The notes: generated by a model not told the origin, from the letters alone. Positions 1-13,846 are shown, counted from the first letter of the stretch. The stretch is 64,000 bases of DNA from Phymorhynchus buccinoides (GCA_017654935.2 CM065686.1:30851091-30915090); one strand, 5' to 3'. A program made the numbers and translations.

Positions 1-539
1 CACCCCTCACGCCTTTCTCCCTCACCTCTCCTTACTTCCCTTTCTCTTTTTATCATTTACTTATTCATTTTTATTTTGGCAAGTAAGCTTATGCAAATTA
101 ACAAAATACTTGTTGCATACAACAAACTATAAATGTATTTGCATAAAAAGAAATAGCAGCTGAAAATAAATTACGTCATACACATGTATATGAATTAATG
201 ACCTGTAAATTCAGGTATCGCGCTAACTGGCACTGGTAATTATTAATAAAATTTTCGTAAAACCAAAATACTGAAAAAAACATTACCTGTCAGTCAGGGA
301 CAGATACATTTTTGCTAGGGCTGATAAATGGTTTCAACAGAGGTTTTGATATTGAATTTCTGTCGTTTTTATTTTCCTGGGACTGGTTTTGACACCGGTT
401 CTTGGGGGAATTGTCGCTGATGGGAATGGGTTTCAAAATTCCTATCGCAACCATTGTAAAGTGTTACAAAAGCTATTGCATAAAGTAATTAAAATGTACA
501 GAATAAGTAAAGATGTTGACAACATTCTGAAAGCTGACT

Positions 540-540
<1 letters not shown>
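1..540. other. AT-rich unique DNA, no gene seen
   Basis: No open frame of substance and no recognised repeat. Confidence 0.6.

Positions 541-595
<55 letters not shown>
541..595. repeat. (CT)n tract
   Basis: 55 bp perfect. Confidence 0.95.
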
Positions 596-599
<4 letters not shown>

Positions 600-1724
600 C
601 GTCCCTTTTGCACACACACTTGGTAACTTAAGCTATGCATATGCTTTGCTTGTTTGATGAGAGAGAGCGATGTTCATGCTGTTTAGATTTGTGAAATCAA
701 TCATACCATGAAGTAAAAGTAATACAATGCAAAAAACAAAAAAAATACCTTCTAAAAAAAATTCAAAGGCTTTTAAAAATCACTTCAGCAATTGTACTTT
801 ATTATGAAACAACATGATTTGGGGGATAAAATGAACATCTGATATGGTATTTGATATTTTTTGTTTTATTGTCCTGCAATTTGGAAGATTTTTTTACAAC
901 AAAATAAGTTACACAAAATGGGCTGTTACAAGGATTAGGGAATAATTGATTTGTACTGGAGCTCATACTTAGTTTAACCTGTCAGAAAATCTCGTTATGT
1001 GTTTGAGTGTATTATTTAAATGTAAAAGTATTTTAAATTTGTGTTGATCTTGTTTTAAACAAAGGCTCCTTCTTAGACTCAACTTAGATTTATTTTGTGA
1101 CCGCCATTCATTTAAGCCTGGGTTCTAAGTGCCGAAAATAGTTTCCTATGTTATTTTATAGTGCAAACTAAACAACCAGACCATGGGGACATGGGTATGC
1201 CTGCAGTTATAACTTGAAATTATTCTAGATATTTCCGTTTGATGTATGGTGGAAACCAGCTTACTCAAAAAATGGTTATCAAAAGAAAATTCAATAATGC
1301 ACAGTAATTTTTGGTTCCCGTTTGATGACATTAAAAAAAAATCTCAAAGTTTTTGCCATATATATAATATTAGTCATTTCAATTTTGACTTCCCTGATTT
1401 CATTAATCCTACATAGAAGTGTATCTAGCCATACTAGGGTTAGCAATTATGACCAAATCTTCAATTATTCTGCTTCCTCGATATTTATTAAAATTATAAT
1501 TAGGCTTTAGGATGTTATTAATATTTAACCACAAAGACCTAAGTAAAGAACTTACAGTTTTGAGCCAAACTATAAACATATGGTTAAGTAGTTGGTATTT
1601 ACCCCAACTAAATAAAAAGTAATGTCCCATATGGCTTCGGCCGGGAGGATGTAAAGCTAAACTTTCGTTCGTTGATATTCAGCTGTGTGCTCTTTTGTAA
1701 AAACTTCCGTATGGAAATCCATGT
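596..1724. other. AT-rich unique DNA, no gene seen
   Basis: Short overlapping frames without domain-like content. Confidence 0.6.
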
Positions 1725-1822
1725 TACGGCACATTTTGTCGCCCTGACACATTTTGTCGTCGGCAACAAAACAGCGACAAAATATGCCAGGCAGTCACGG
1801 CACATTTTGTAACCGGTGCTGG
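1725..1822. repeat. CACATTTTGTCGCC motif cluster 1
   Basis: cacattttgtcgcc, cacattttgtcgtc, gcgacaaaatatgcc and cacattttgtaacc occur within 100 bp, immediately before a (CT)n tract. Confidence 0.6.
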
Positions 1823-1826
1823 GGAT

Positions 1827-1830
<4 letters not shown>

Positions 1831-1886
<56 letters not shown>

Positions 1887-1900
1887 GTCTCTCTATTTCG
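1831..1900. repeat. (CT)n tract
   Basis: About 48 bp perfect, then imperfect. Confidence 0.95.
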
Positions 1901-2052
1901 TTCTCTTTTACTGTGTGTGTGTCTATGTGCATGTGTTTTTTCATTTCAAAATGAGCATGTTTTTTTGTGGTTTCTTTTTAAAAATTAAAATATGTACAAA
2001 GATTTGTGTGTGTGTCTTTGTCATCCCCTCCTCGTGCTGATCCTCCCTATTC

Positions 2053-2985
2053 TCACCATCTGATCCTCCTCATCTTCATTGTCGTCGTCTTCCTCCTCCT
2101 CTTCATTCTCATTATTGTCCTTATCCTCATCTTCATTGTCGTCGTTTTCCTCCTCCTCTTCGTTCTCATTATTGTCCTTATCCTCATCATCATTGTCGTC
2201 GTTTTCCTCCTCTTCATTCTCATTATTGTCCTTATCCTCATCTTCATTGTCGTCGTCTTCCTCCTCCTCTTCATTCTCATTATTGTCCTTATCCTCATCA
2301 TCATTGCCGTCGTCTTCCTCCTCCTCTTCATTCTCATTATTGTCCTTATCCTCATCATCATTGTCGTCGTTTTCCTCCTCCTCTTTATTCTCATTATTGT
2401 CCTTATTCTCATTATTGTCATCATCATCATTGCCGTCGTCTTCCTCCTCCTCTTCATTCTCATTATTGTCCTTATCCTCATCTTCATTGTCGTCGTCTTC
2501 CTCCTCTTCATTCTCATTATTGTCCTTATCCTCATCATCATTGCCGTCGTCTTCCTCCTCCTCTTCATTCTCATTATTGTCCTTATCCTCATCTTCATTG
2601 TCGTCGTTTTCCTCCTCTTCATTCTCATTATTGTCCTTATCCTCATCTTCATTGCCGTCGTCTTCCTCCTCCTCTTCATTCTCATTATTGTCCTTATCCT
2701 CATCTTCATTGTCGTCGTCTTCCTCCTCCTCTTCATTCTCATTATTGTCCTTATCATCATCATTGCCGTCGTCTTCCTCTTCATTCTCATTATTGTCCTT
2801 ATCCTCATCATCATTGCCGTCGTCTTCCTCCTCCTCTTCATTCTCATTATTGTCCTTATCCTCATCATTGTCGTCGTCTTCCTCCTCCTCTTCATTCTCA
2901 TTATTGTCCTTATCCTCATCATCATTGCCGTCATCTTCCTCCTCTTCATTCTCATTATTGTCCTTATCCTCATCATCATCATTCT
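2053..2985. repeat. 54-57-bp minisatellite open in several frames
   Basis: About 16 units of cattgtcgtcgtcttcctcc, tcctcttcattctcattatt, gtccttatcctcatc. The period is a multiple of three, so one frame reads Ile/Val/Leu, another poly-Ser and the antisense Arg/Lys/Met. No splice sites, domains or promoter mark it as a gene. Pyrimidine-rich irregular DNA continues to about 3400. Confidence 0.85.
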
Positions 2986-3459
2986 AATCCCCCCTCCGCC
3001 TTCTCATCGTCGTCATCTTTGTCATCATCATCATCATCCTACTTTTCCTCTTCCTTCTACTCATTATCATTATTCTTATCTTCCTCCTCCTCCTCAAGCA
3101 ACACCATCATCTTCCTTACCCTCATCCTTATTCTCACCATCCTCATCCTGCTCTCTCATCTTCATCCTATTACTTTCCTTCCTTTCTTCATCATTATTAT
3201 CAATCATGTCCTCCTCCTCCTCCTCCATCATCATCCGTTATCCTTATCAATCAATCATTGTGTTGTGTTTCATGTGTCTACGATTGGTCCTAGTGGTCAT
3301 CTAATTATTTGCAAGTATCAATCATCAGTCTCAACCAGTCATCAGTCTTCATCATCATCCATTTTCATCAGTCATAAGCAATCAACATCAATCATCAATA
3401 ATCACTATTAATTATCGGGGGGGGGGGGGCATTTCATGTACCACTAACCTTGACAGGCT

Positions 3460-3625
3460 ATTGTGATGGGCAACAATATGTGCCGACAAAGACTTGCACA
3501 TTTTGTCACCAGACGACAAAGTGTGGCGGGGGCGACAGAATGTGCAGAGACTGCTCTGGCTCATACAGTAGGGGTTGTCTCCGGTGACAAAATATGCTGG
3601 GCGACAATATGTGCCATAACAACCC
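3460..3625. repeat. CACATTTTGTCGCC motif cluster 2
   Basis: Six diverged copies (cacattttgtcacc, gcgacagaatgtgc, gtgacaaaatatgc, gcgacaatatgtgcc and others) follow a poly-G run and precede an (AC)n/(GA)n stretch. Confidence 0.6.
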
Positions 3626-3689
3626 ATCCGCAAATCGCACACACACACACACACATGATAGAGAGGGAGAGAGAGATAGTTTCATAAAT

Positions 3690-4250
3690 ATGAGATAAAC
3701 TTGAAGGCAATGCTCATGATCTTACATGTGGAGGTGCTACATGAAGTATTTATATAGGTCGGTCTCTTCTGGTGTGTCAGCTCTGTGATGAGCAGGTTAG
3801 GATTAATGAATGTTGACGGGAGGAATTGTTATAATGAGGAGTGTGTGTGCATGTATGCGCATGCGTGTGTGTGTGAGAGAGAGAGAGAAGCAACAGAACT
3901 GGAAAGTCCATTTAGAGCAGTTATGGTATTCCTTACATGACTAGTTTCATAGCCACAGAAATTTAATTTAGCAACGCTCGCTGATAAGGTTTCTTTCTAT
4001 GCAGAGAGCAAACAGAAGAAAATTGTTCACAACTGATTATTCCATGTTGGGCGGTACAGGCATGGCCTTTCATGACAGGCTTTATAGCAACAGGAATTTA
4101 ATTTCAATAATGTACACACGTGAGTTTTTAAATGATTGCTTCTATTTTTAAAGTTAACATAAATAAATGGAAGCATAAAAAGTATCTTTAGAAAAAAAAG
4201 GTTTCAGGCTGTATGAACTTTACCATGTGACTCGTACGTTGACAAGGTTG
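3690..4250. other. Unique DNA with one short (GT)n/(GA)n
   Basis: Nothing recognisable besides microsatellite near 3840-3890; 'agcaacaggaatttaatt'-type phrases repeat twice. Confidence 0.5.
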
Positions 4251-4256
4251 AAAGGA

Positions 4257-4812
4257 AAGTGGCAGAGTGGTTAAGACGTTCGCCTGCCAATTTCAATGCG
4301 TGTGTGACCCAGTCTAAATTCGCCATATCCAGTCCTTGCAACGTTTCAAATCAGCTCTCAAGACCCACCTATTCAAGCTACATCACAACCTTTAGGCCAC
4401 ATTGCTTCTCGACTCTATTCTCACGCACACCCTCCCCTCCCCCCTCCCTCCATATTAGTTTCACTGTGTGTTGACTGCAATGTCTACGTCAGCTTTGTTG
4501 CGAGAGAGTCAGACACAGAGAGAGAGAGTGTGTGTGTGTGTTGATGCTTTCTTCAACTGATTGTATTTTGTATTGTGTTCTTGGGTGGGGTGAGTGGTGG
4601 TGATGGTAACGGTGTGAGTGCGTGTATGTGTGTGGATATGTGTGTACGTGCGTGCCTGCGTGTATGGGTGGGTGGTGTGTGTATACATGCCTATCTTGCA
4701 TGTGTGTGAGCGATTACTTGTTTTTGTTTTTGAATTTCTTGCTTTTAATTTTTGTTGTTAAGCGCATAGAGCTCCACATTTGGTGGAGGAGTTTGCTATA
4801 TAAATGATTCAC

Positions 4813-4847
<35 letters not shown>
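4257..4847 (+). mobile_element. tRNA-type SINE, disrupted
   Basis: The 5' part resembles a tRNA head (gtggcagagtggttaagacg, then ttcgcctgccaa; box A-like tggcagagtgg). The 3' part at 4755-4847 is a typical molluscan SINE end (taagcgcatagagctc ... tttgctatataaatgattc) with an (ATT)n tail. The middle is swollen with GT-rich microsatellite, and box B is not recognisable. Confidence 0.55.
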
Positions 4848-4849
<2 letters not shown>

Positions 4850-4850
<1 letters not shown>

Positions 4851-6475
4851 GGCCGGAATATATCCCTGGCCCTAAATATACCTGGGTATAATCTGACCTA
4901 GGCCAGAATCTACCCCGGGCATAAACTGGCCCAGGCTAGAATATACCCTCCTTGTATGCGCATTTATGTATATGTGTATGTGTGTGCACGCGACTGTATT
5001 GTATGCATGTGAAGTCAAGTCAAAATCATCTTTATTGAGGGTTAAAGAATAAGCTGACAAAGCTTTTTTTCATCCATTTCATGTGTTCGTGTGTGTTTAT
5101 CTGTGTGTGTATTTATATTCTTACAAGTAAGCTTATGTTTATGCTTGTGTATATTTGCGTGTATGTTTGTGTGTGTGTGATGGGATGAAGGTCTTTGTTT
5201 GCACATGCGTCTGCATTATGTGCATGTGTGTGTGTGTGTGTGCATGTGTTTGGTTTTAGAGTGTGTATGTGACTATGTTGATGCTTTATGTATGTTTTCT
5301 CTACTTTGTTCACGTTTATTGTTACCTATAGTTCATTGGTTTATGCTTTATTGTTGACTTGTTTGTGTCTTTGTAAAATGCTCAAAGCAGATTTTAATTA
5401 AAAAAAACCTAGTGTTATGAACAAATTATACCACAAAACACTACCAAAAAGTATACACAGTTAGTGGTGTTTGTGGTTTCTTTGATCAAATAAAACCTAG
5501 TGTTGTCTAAGGTAGTCATATTGGATAGTTATTTATACACATTGTTTTGATTTTTGTGCCTTGTCATTTAGTGCTATCACAATGCCTGTATGCCTCAGGT
5601 GTTTGTGAGTGTGTGTGTGTGTGCGTGCATGTGTGTGTGTGTGCATGCGTCCGTATGTGTGTCTGGTGGTGCACATGTGCGTGTGTGTGTGTGAGAGCGT
5701 GCGCGTGATTGTGTGTGCGTGTGTGAATGTGCGCATGCATATGTGTGTACATAAATGTGTACCATGAACACATAAATATATGTGCGCACATGCACGCTAA
5801 AGCGCTGAACAAAACATTTACACAAGCAATAAACTTAAAAACACATAAACATATATATGCAATCATACACAAATCTTGACACATTAACGCATACACACTC
5901 ATACATGCATGACAGTGAAAAGTCGAGAAAAGCAAGGGGAGAGTCCTGCTGCCTGGTATGTCCATGAAGGTTGTTCAGAATGAAAAGATATGATAATATT
6001 GTATTCTTTAAACTTATAATAGACGCTAAAATGTTAAACAGTAAATTTGTTAGCTGGCATTTGCAATTATGTCATTTACACTGTCGCATACGCACGCACA
6101 CACACACACACACACACACACTGTTAGTTTATTTGCTGTTTTGATCGAAACAAAACAAAAGTTTTTAAATGTTTGTTTTCATAAGTAGTGTGAAATAAAA
6201 TAATGAAATTTAATTATGTTCAGAATATTTTTGAATAAATTTTCTTTTCTGTAATGTTTTGTGGGCTGAAGTTAATAGGGTAAAACTTTGATAATATTAT
6301 GTAAAATATCAGTCTAGTAAACTGCTTAATTTTATGAAGTTCTAAAGCTAAGTGGAGTATGAGTGAGAGGGGAGGGTGAATTATAATCTGCAATGGTATT
6401 TTACTTACAATTGGCAGTCGCCTTGGATTTTCATGTGCTTTTTTTCATTACTGCTTATCCGTTTGAGCTCTCTCC
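4850..6475. other. GT/AC-rich intergenic DNA
   Basis: 'ggcc(c)agaatatacc' phrases repeat at 4850-4950. Long imperfect GT stretches at 5080-5300 and 5600-5780; (AC)n at 6091-6121. The rest is AT-rich. Confidence 0.5.
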
Positions 6476-6479
6476 TGCC

Positions 6480-6965
6480 TCTGTCTACTGTCTCTGTCTT
6501 TATGTTTTTGTGTGTCTGCCTGTCTACCTACTTGTCTGTCTCTGCCTTTATGGTTTTTGTGAGTCTGTGTCTGCCTGTCTACCTACTTGTCTGTCTCTGT
6601 CTATGTTTTTGTGAGTCTGTGTTTGCCTGTCTACCTACTTGTCTGTCTCTGTCTTTATGTTTTTGTGAGTGTTTGCCTATCTATTTGTCTGTCTTTGTTT
6701 TTGAGAGTCTGTGTCTGCCTGTCTACCTACTTGTCTGTCTCTGTCTATGTTTTTGTGAGTCTGTGTTTGCCTGTCTACCTATGTGTCTGTCTTTGTGTTT
6801 GAGAGTGTGTGTGTGTGTGTGCCTGTCTACCTATTTGTCTGTCTTTGTGTTTGAGAGTCTGTGTGTGTGCCTGTCTACCTATTTGTTTGTCTTTGTGTTT
6901 GAGAGTCTTTGTGTGTGCCTGTCTACCTACTTACTTGTCTGTCTCTGTTTCTCTTCTGTCTCTCT
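6480..6965. repeat. TGTCTGCCTGTCTACC minisatellite
   Basis: Seven to eight irregular units (cctgtctacctacttgtctg, tctctgtctttatgtttttg, tgagtctgtgt), 48-60 bp each. Confidence 0.8.
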
Positions 6966-7019
6966 CACTCCAGGTGTCTAGGTGAGTCATACAATAGGGT
7001 GCATGGATGCACACATGTG

Positions 7020-7720
<701 letters not shown>

Positions 7721-7724
7721 TATG

Positions 7725-8760
7725 AGCGCACACACATTTTCATGCAGATGGAAGGTCACACTCGCTTTAATAGTTCATATTTTAAAAATGTAACAATGTT
7801 TAACATTAATCAACATAATTCACCAAAGAAAAAAAATATATAGACTATGCCAGTAAAAGTGAGTAAACCTTGAGAGAGAAAGAGACCCACTTTTGACACT
7901 TTGATGGTTAAATAACATTAGTCAATTACAGCAATTTGGTGTCTTCTGTGGTGGTGACCAACTTCTTTATATAGAAGTCATTGTACACACTTTAGGGGGT
8001 GACCATAGAAAAAGAATCAGAAGAGAGATAGGAAGAAAAAGTGAATACACATGTATACAAACTATCAGATTGGCTTAGAATCAATAGGAAAAATCAAGCA
8101 AACTCTGGGCTGGGAAGGGGAAAACTACACGGGAGCTGCCGGCAGCTACTAATTTTCACGTTCACCCCCAGCAAGCTGGGAACTAGCCGACCCTAGACAC
8201 TCCATAAGGCAATGCCCAAGCCCCAATCAAAAAGACAAACAAAGACAGAACAAACAGATCCCTAACTACTGCGGTAAAAATAATTGGGGGTGGAGATGGA
8301 GGGACTAGGGTAGGGAAGTTTGTTGAAGGCTTCAGTGCTGGGTTGTGGCCGAGAGCTCAGCTGACGCCACGCCGTGTCATGGGGGTTTACACAATAACAC
8401 CATCTTTGTGCAGCATTTTCTTATGCAACTAAGTTTGTGTGCAAACAAAATGGACAATAAAGATAAATATTAACATAAAGTGTATGTACAGAAAAATGAA
8501 AGTAAACACAGTAAGGGATTTAAATGGCCATCCAGCTGTCTCCACCTCTGGTTAGACAAACAAGAATTTCTGTCTTACATATATATCTTTTACATCCATG
8601 TTTTCCATTGCAACACAATCATGTCAATCATGAATTATATGATTGTGTGAGAGAGGGAGGGACAGAGAGTATGTGTGTGTGTGAAACAAATCCCCCTCAA
8701 GCTAAAGTCAGGGATTTTACCACTTTATGAATAGATCTCCTTTCCTTCATTATTTTTCTT
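7725..8760. other. Unique DNA, no gene seen
   Basis: 8100-8400 is more GC-rich (gggagctgccggcagctac) but shows no convincing exon. Confidence 0.5.
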
Positions 8761-8764
8761 AAAA

Positions 8765-8914
<150 letters not shown>

Positions 8915-9019
8915 GTTATAATGTTTTGTTTTTATGTATAAACTAAAGTTAAACACAGACTAATAAGATGTGTGTAATAATATACTTTGTTTTAGAGTAT
9001 TATAAAGACACAGCACTTT

Positions 9020-9938
9020 CTGTTCTTGATAACGTTACATACACTATTGCACTACAGTGTTCGTGTAGTGTTCATTTCTGTGTTGATAATGTTACATACA
9101 CTATAACACTACAGTGTTCATGTAGTGTTCATTTATGTGTTAATAACGTTACATACACTATTGCACTACAGTGTTCATGTAGGGTTCATTTCTGTGTTGA
9201 TAACGTTGCATACACTATTGCACTACAGTGTTCATTTATGTGTTGATAACGTTACATACACTATAACACTACAGTGTTCATGTAGTGTTCATTTCTGTGT
9301 TAATAACGTTACATACACTATAACACTACAGTGTTGATGTCATATTCATTTCTGTGTTGATAACGTTACATACACTATAACACTACAGTGTTCATGTAGT
9401 GTTCATATATCTGTGTTGATAATGTTACATACACTATAACACTACAGTGTTGATGTCATATTCATTTCTGTGTTGATAACGTTACATACACTATAACACT
9501 ACAGTGTTGATGCCGTGTTCATTTCTGTGTTGATAACGTTACATACACTATAACACTACAGTGTTCATGTAGTGTTCATATATCTGTGTTGATAGCGTTA
9601 CATACACTATAACACTACAGTGTTCATGTAGTATTCATTTCTGTGTTGATAACGTTACATACACTATAACACTACAGTGTTCATGTAGTGTTCATTTCTG
9701 TGTTGATAACGTTACATACACTATAACACTACAGTGTTGATGTACTATTCATTTCTGTGTTGATAGCGTTACACCATAACACTAGTGTTCATGTAGTGTT
9801 CATTTCTGTGTTGATAACGTTACATACACTATAACACTACAGTGTTCATGTAGTGTTCATTTCTGTGTTGATAACGTTACATACACTATAACACTACAGT
9901 GTTGATGCCATGTTCATTTCTGTCTTAATGACGTTACA
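9020..9938. repeat. Satellite array, ~57-61-bp hairpin units
   Basis: About 16 units of gttgataacgttacatacac, tataacactacagtgttcat, gtagtgttcatttctgt. Each unit has CACTACA...TGTAGTG, a 7-bp stem. Open frames over it are incidental. Confidence 0.9.
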
Positions 9939-10085
9939 CAGTGGAACCTCCCTTATAAGACCTTCAAAAATCATAACAAAATAAGGGAGGTCATTTTAAT
10001 ACTTGCAAAGAAGGGCAATGTCTCAGACAAGTAGGTCGTATGTGGGAGGGAGTTTATAATGGGAGGTCTTAGGGAGGTTCCACTG
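9939..10085. mobile_element. 147-bp TIR element inside a satellite
   Basis: TIRs CAGTGGAACCTCCCT and AGGGAGGTTCCACTG (15 bp perfect, continuing imperfectly through the 'aagacct' block). It splits a unit of the 9020-9938 satellite between GTTACA and TACACTATAAC. The CAGTGG TIR and TA-containing target suggest a Tc1/mariner/pogo-type MITE. Confidence 0.75.
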
Positions 10086-10089
10086 TATA

Positions 10090-10470
10090 CACTATAACGC
10101 CACACACACTCTAACATGAGTTTAATTTGTCAAGTTTGTGTTGTTGCTCACATTGTATTACAGAAAGGGTCAAAAGAGTTGTAAATTTCCAACCAGATGT
10201 GCTTGTAATCTGATTGTTTAAAAAAAAGATGTCTTTGAAGGAGTTTTCTGTTTGTGGTGTTGTATTTCCTGACTAAAAGCAATCTCATTTCATTTGTGCA
10301 TGGGGTTTTTTCACATGATGATGACGGTTGAAGTTAATGATTATTTTGTCACACAACAACCATTTAGTTAACAGTAGTTTGTATTGTCTCATTGAAATCT
10401 AAAATGTAAGCGAATAATTAATAATCAAACAGATCAATAAGTGGGCCTTTTTATTATATAGTGTCAAACC
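10090..10470. other. Unique AT-rich DNA, no gene seen
   Basis: Lies between the satellite/MITE and the poly-C run. Confidence 0.5.
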
Positions 10471-10475
10471 TAGAC

Positions 10476-10477
<2 letters not shown>

Positions 10478-10550
<73 letters not shown>
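10478..10550. repeat. Poly-C, 73 nt
   Basis: Uninterrupted C run. A second C run (about 10597-10610) and a CT tract (10611-10705) follow. Confidence 0.9.
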
Positions 10551-10599
10551 ATGTTTTGGACTTTATTTGCAACCTGATATAACTTGCCCTATGCCCTCC

Positions 10600-10705
<106 letters not shown>

Positions 10706-11182
10706 TCTCACAGACACGAACACACACATGCGCATACACTCTCCCCTCCACACACTATATACTCTTCTATGTGTAATGACTGTATGCATGAATGAAATAT
10801 AAGATAATGAAATATAAGATTTTACGTCATCTTGGCCTGGACTAGGCACATATATAGATAACTGAAGATCTTTTTTTTCTTTTTTGTCCTTTTGGGGGGT
10901 GGGGGTGGGGGGGGCAAAACATTCGTAATATACTACGTGTATGCATGTGCCTCTGCCCCAGCCCTTCTTATATCGTGACACCCACCCCTGTACCTCCATT
11001 TCCTCCTACCCACCATCCAACAAAATACCCCTTTAAAAAAAAAAATGCTCCACGTGTCTTCATCGTCTCCGTCTTCCCCGCCCCTTACTTTCTTCCTATC
11101 TAATCTGTTTCATTCTCTCTTCACTCCTCTCCACCCCCCTCACTCCTTGTGGCTTTTGTGGTTATTTGTAAGACAGTGACGC

Positions 11183-11359
<177 letters not shown>

Positions 11360-11689
11360 ACGCACACTGATGCAAATGCAGTATTAAAAGATTTTTTGTT
11401 AACGAAATAGGCAAATCTTTGTACTTTTAGCTTAACCTGGCTTTATGGTGTGGTTTTTTTTTCAAATTTAAGATTACTGGTATCTTTATGGGAGCACAAA
11501 ACTATCTGTTAAGAAAAAAAGGAAATGCGACAACCCATTATTTTAAACTTATTGTTATTCATTTGCATACCCCCCAAAAAGGTACAAAAAAAGATGGAAG
11601 GAACGAGGATGTTTAAGCTTGTTACATCATAAAGGTTCTTTTGAGATTTCATTCAATTTCACGGTAGCCCACTTTCAAAGGCACGTTAA

Positions 11690-11914
11690 AGACCCACTGA
11701 CCCACCACGATTTAAGTCCCTTGGTGTTTTTTCTGGGTAGCTGTGACCCACATACAAATCCCCCAACTTCAAACTGAGGCTACTCTTTAAAATGATGTTT
11801 CGATTTGGGGGGCATTTGTATGGGAGTCAAACTTGGTCAAAACAAGATTTCTTACCAGCTATAAGAGTGAAAACACGCGAAACCCGTGATTTTGACACGT
11901 GATCTGGTGGGTCT
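11690..11914. mobile_element. AGACCCAC-TIR MITE, copy 1 (225 bp)
   Basis: Left end TTAA/AGACCCACTGACCCACC, right end GGTGGGTCT/TCAA. Interior shared with three other copies (aagtcccttgg, cccacatacaa, gggggcatttgtatgggagt, gatttcttaccagctataag). Probable TTAA target; non-coding. Confidence 0.7.
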
Positions 11915-11919
11915 TCAAC

Positions 11920-13080
11920 AGTACAGTACCTGTCCAGTGTGTCACACCCAGAATTATTAGGGGTATGCTATGACATTGCCTTTCTGAACGTTGTTGCCTT
12001 ACTTACTTTCTTTCTCATTTCTTCTTCTGTAAAATGTTTGAACAGTGAAAAGAAGCCATAGGACCAAAAAAAAATTGACAAAAAGACTTACATCTTTTCA
12101 CAAATTCTCATCTTACCGTTCACATTAAAGAGAGGTGCGTGTCAAGTCAAAATTATCTTTATGGAGGATACATGAATAAGCTTCAGTGTGTGTGTGTAAA
12201 AGGTTAGACACGGAGAAAGGAAACGAAGGGTGAGGGGAAGGAGGGCAGTAGAATTAGATGGTCATAGACGAGGGAGGGAGGGGGACTTTTTTTTTCTGTG
12301 ATCACCCCACCTCCGTAAAAAGACAACTCGGTTCCCGCTTACTTGAAGCCAATCGAGTAGATTGGTCACGGATTGTAGAAAATCGCTAAAAACAAAAACA
12401 AAACAAAAACAAAAAACAACTCCTGTGTCGGAATAGAATTACAGTGTAGACCATTTTCTTCTGAAGGCAGAGGGTAAAGACTGAATGAAAATTAGTTTAA
12501 CGTCCTCCGGTCTGAAACAGACACATATAGGACATTAGTAGATATAAAGATGGTGGGAACGATCCTGGAGGCAATGCCCGGAGGCAGTGCAACTCCAGGA
12601 AAGTCCCAAAATGTTAATGATACAGATGTATGTGGTTTAGTATAATGAAAGAGGGATAAACACTAACAAGAGGCGAGCAAAATGACTCAAGTTAAAAAAG
12701 ATTAGAAATACACATTGAATAAATACAACAAAAAACGATTTAATAATTCTTGTGTTTGAGTGACAACCCCAAACGAATGAAGCCAAAATTGAAAGAAACT
12801 TGAAATAATTGTTAAAGTGATAGGCCTACGCTAATTTGATTTATAAAAAAATTAAACTTTAAACATTAAAAAAAAGGTTAAGTAACTTTATTGTTAGCTT
12901 CAGTAGCCAGAAAGGCAGGATCTAATTGATAGCCACACCCTTAACCAAATTTGATTGCAATTCTTTGCGGGTTTTTTTTCTCAGTTGAATTATTTAGAGA
13001 CTAACGAATAAGTGGACAAACAAAAGAAAAAAAAAACTTTCTTGGAGAAGACAAACACGAGAGCTAATTCGGGGACTAAT
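11920..13080. other. Unique DNA with a SINE fragment
   Basis: 'gtcaagtcaaaattatcttt' at 12141 resembles 5015-5040. Otherwise nothing outside the SINE at 12490-12635. Confidence 0.5.
12490..12635 (-). mobile_element. SINE-like element, truncated copy
   Basis: Minus-strand copy of the 20218 family (gatggtgggaacgatcctgg, aatgcccggaggcagtgcaa). The head with the box A-like part is missing. A caattcag-type remnant of the ATTC tail lies at the left edge. Confidence 0.6.
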
Positions 13081-13086
13081 GGTCGA

Positions 13087-13321
13087 CCTATGGCGATATT
13101 TGTCACGCCAGAGGGCAGTCAATGCACTAGGGGCTTATCACAGAGAGAGATGGTAGGACTACTCACTCTCTCTCTCATTTTCTTTATCCCCAACTAAGAA
13201 TATAGATACGATTAGCCCCACACGAGCGTCATGCCCTCTGGCGTGAAAAAAATCGCACTAAGTCTCTCATTCCCCAACACACTGTAACCACCAAACTCGT
13301 GACTGCCAGCGTCGTTACTTC
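13087..13321. mobile_element. CCAGAGGGCA-TIR element, copy 1 (inverse orientation)
   Basis: About 190-235 bp. One end reads atggtcgacctatggcgat..cacgccagagggcag; the other ends gcactaagtctctcatt near 13270. The same inverted ends recur at 22000 and 55033. A (GA/CT)n patch lies near the middle in all three copies. The right boundary is approximate. Confidence 0.6.
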
Positions 13322-13381
13322 TGGGTTCTCTTCCTGTCTCTGTCTCTGCTTGACTGTCTGTTGGCCTCCATTTCTTTAGTG

Positions 13382-13475
13382 TGTGTGTGCGCGCGCGCGC
13401 GCGTCCCCCCCCCCCCCTCCCTCTCTCTGTCTATGTGTTTTGTCCCTAAGGTCTCCGACATGATGTATTTTCTGC

Positions 13476-13548
<73 letters not shown>

Positions 13549-13583
13549 GTCCCTAAGGTCTCCGACATGATGTATTTTTTCTG

Positions 13584-13680
<97 letters not shown>
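13382..13680. repeat. Duplicated poly-C/(CT)n module
   Basis: The module ttttgtccctaaggtctccg, acatgatgtattttctgc, poly-C, (CT)n occurs twice (13438- and 13544-), preceded by (GT)(CG)n and another C run. Confidence 0.85.
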
Positions 13681-13681
<1 letters not shown>

Positions 13682-13846
13682 ACAGACATACGTACACGCA
13701 TGCACATACATTCCCCCCCTCCACACACTCTTTTTCACACACGTGCGCGTACGCATCACCCCTCTCACTGCACCCGCCTTTCTCTTCCTTCAAATCGCTT
13801 TCAAGCTTTGTCCTGGCTTTTTTGTGTAGTGCGCCCCCCTGTTATG

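Noticed and set aside
2006..3304. 432-codon open frame (and its antisense and alternative-frame partners) as a membrane protein gene
   Set aside because: It is a direct translation of a 54-57-bp minisatellite; several frames are open equally, and no splice, start context or domain supports it.
4257..4330. Intact tRNA gene
   Set aside because: Only the box A half resembles a tRNA; box B and the acceptor pairing are absent, so it is a SINE head.
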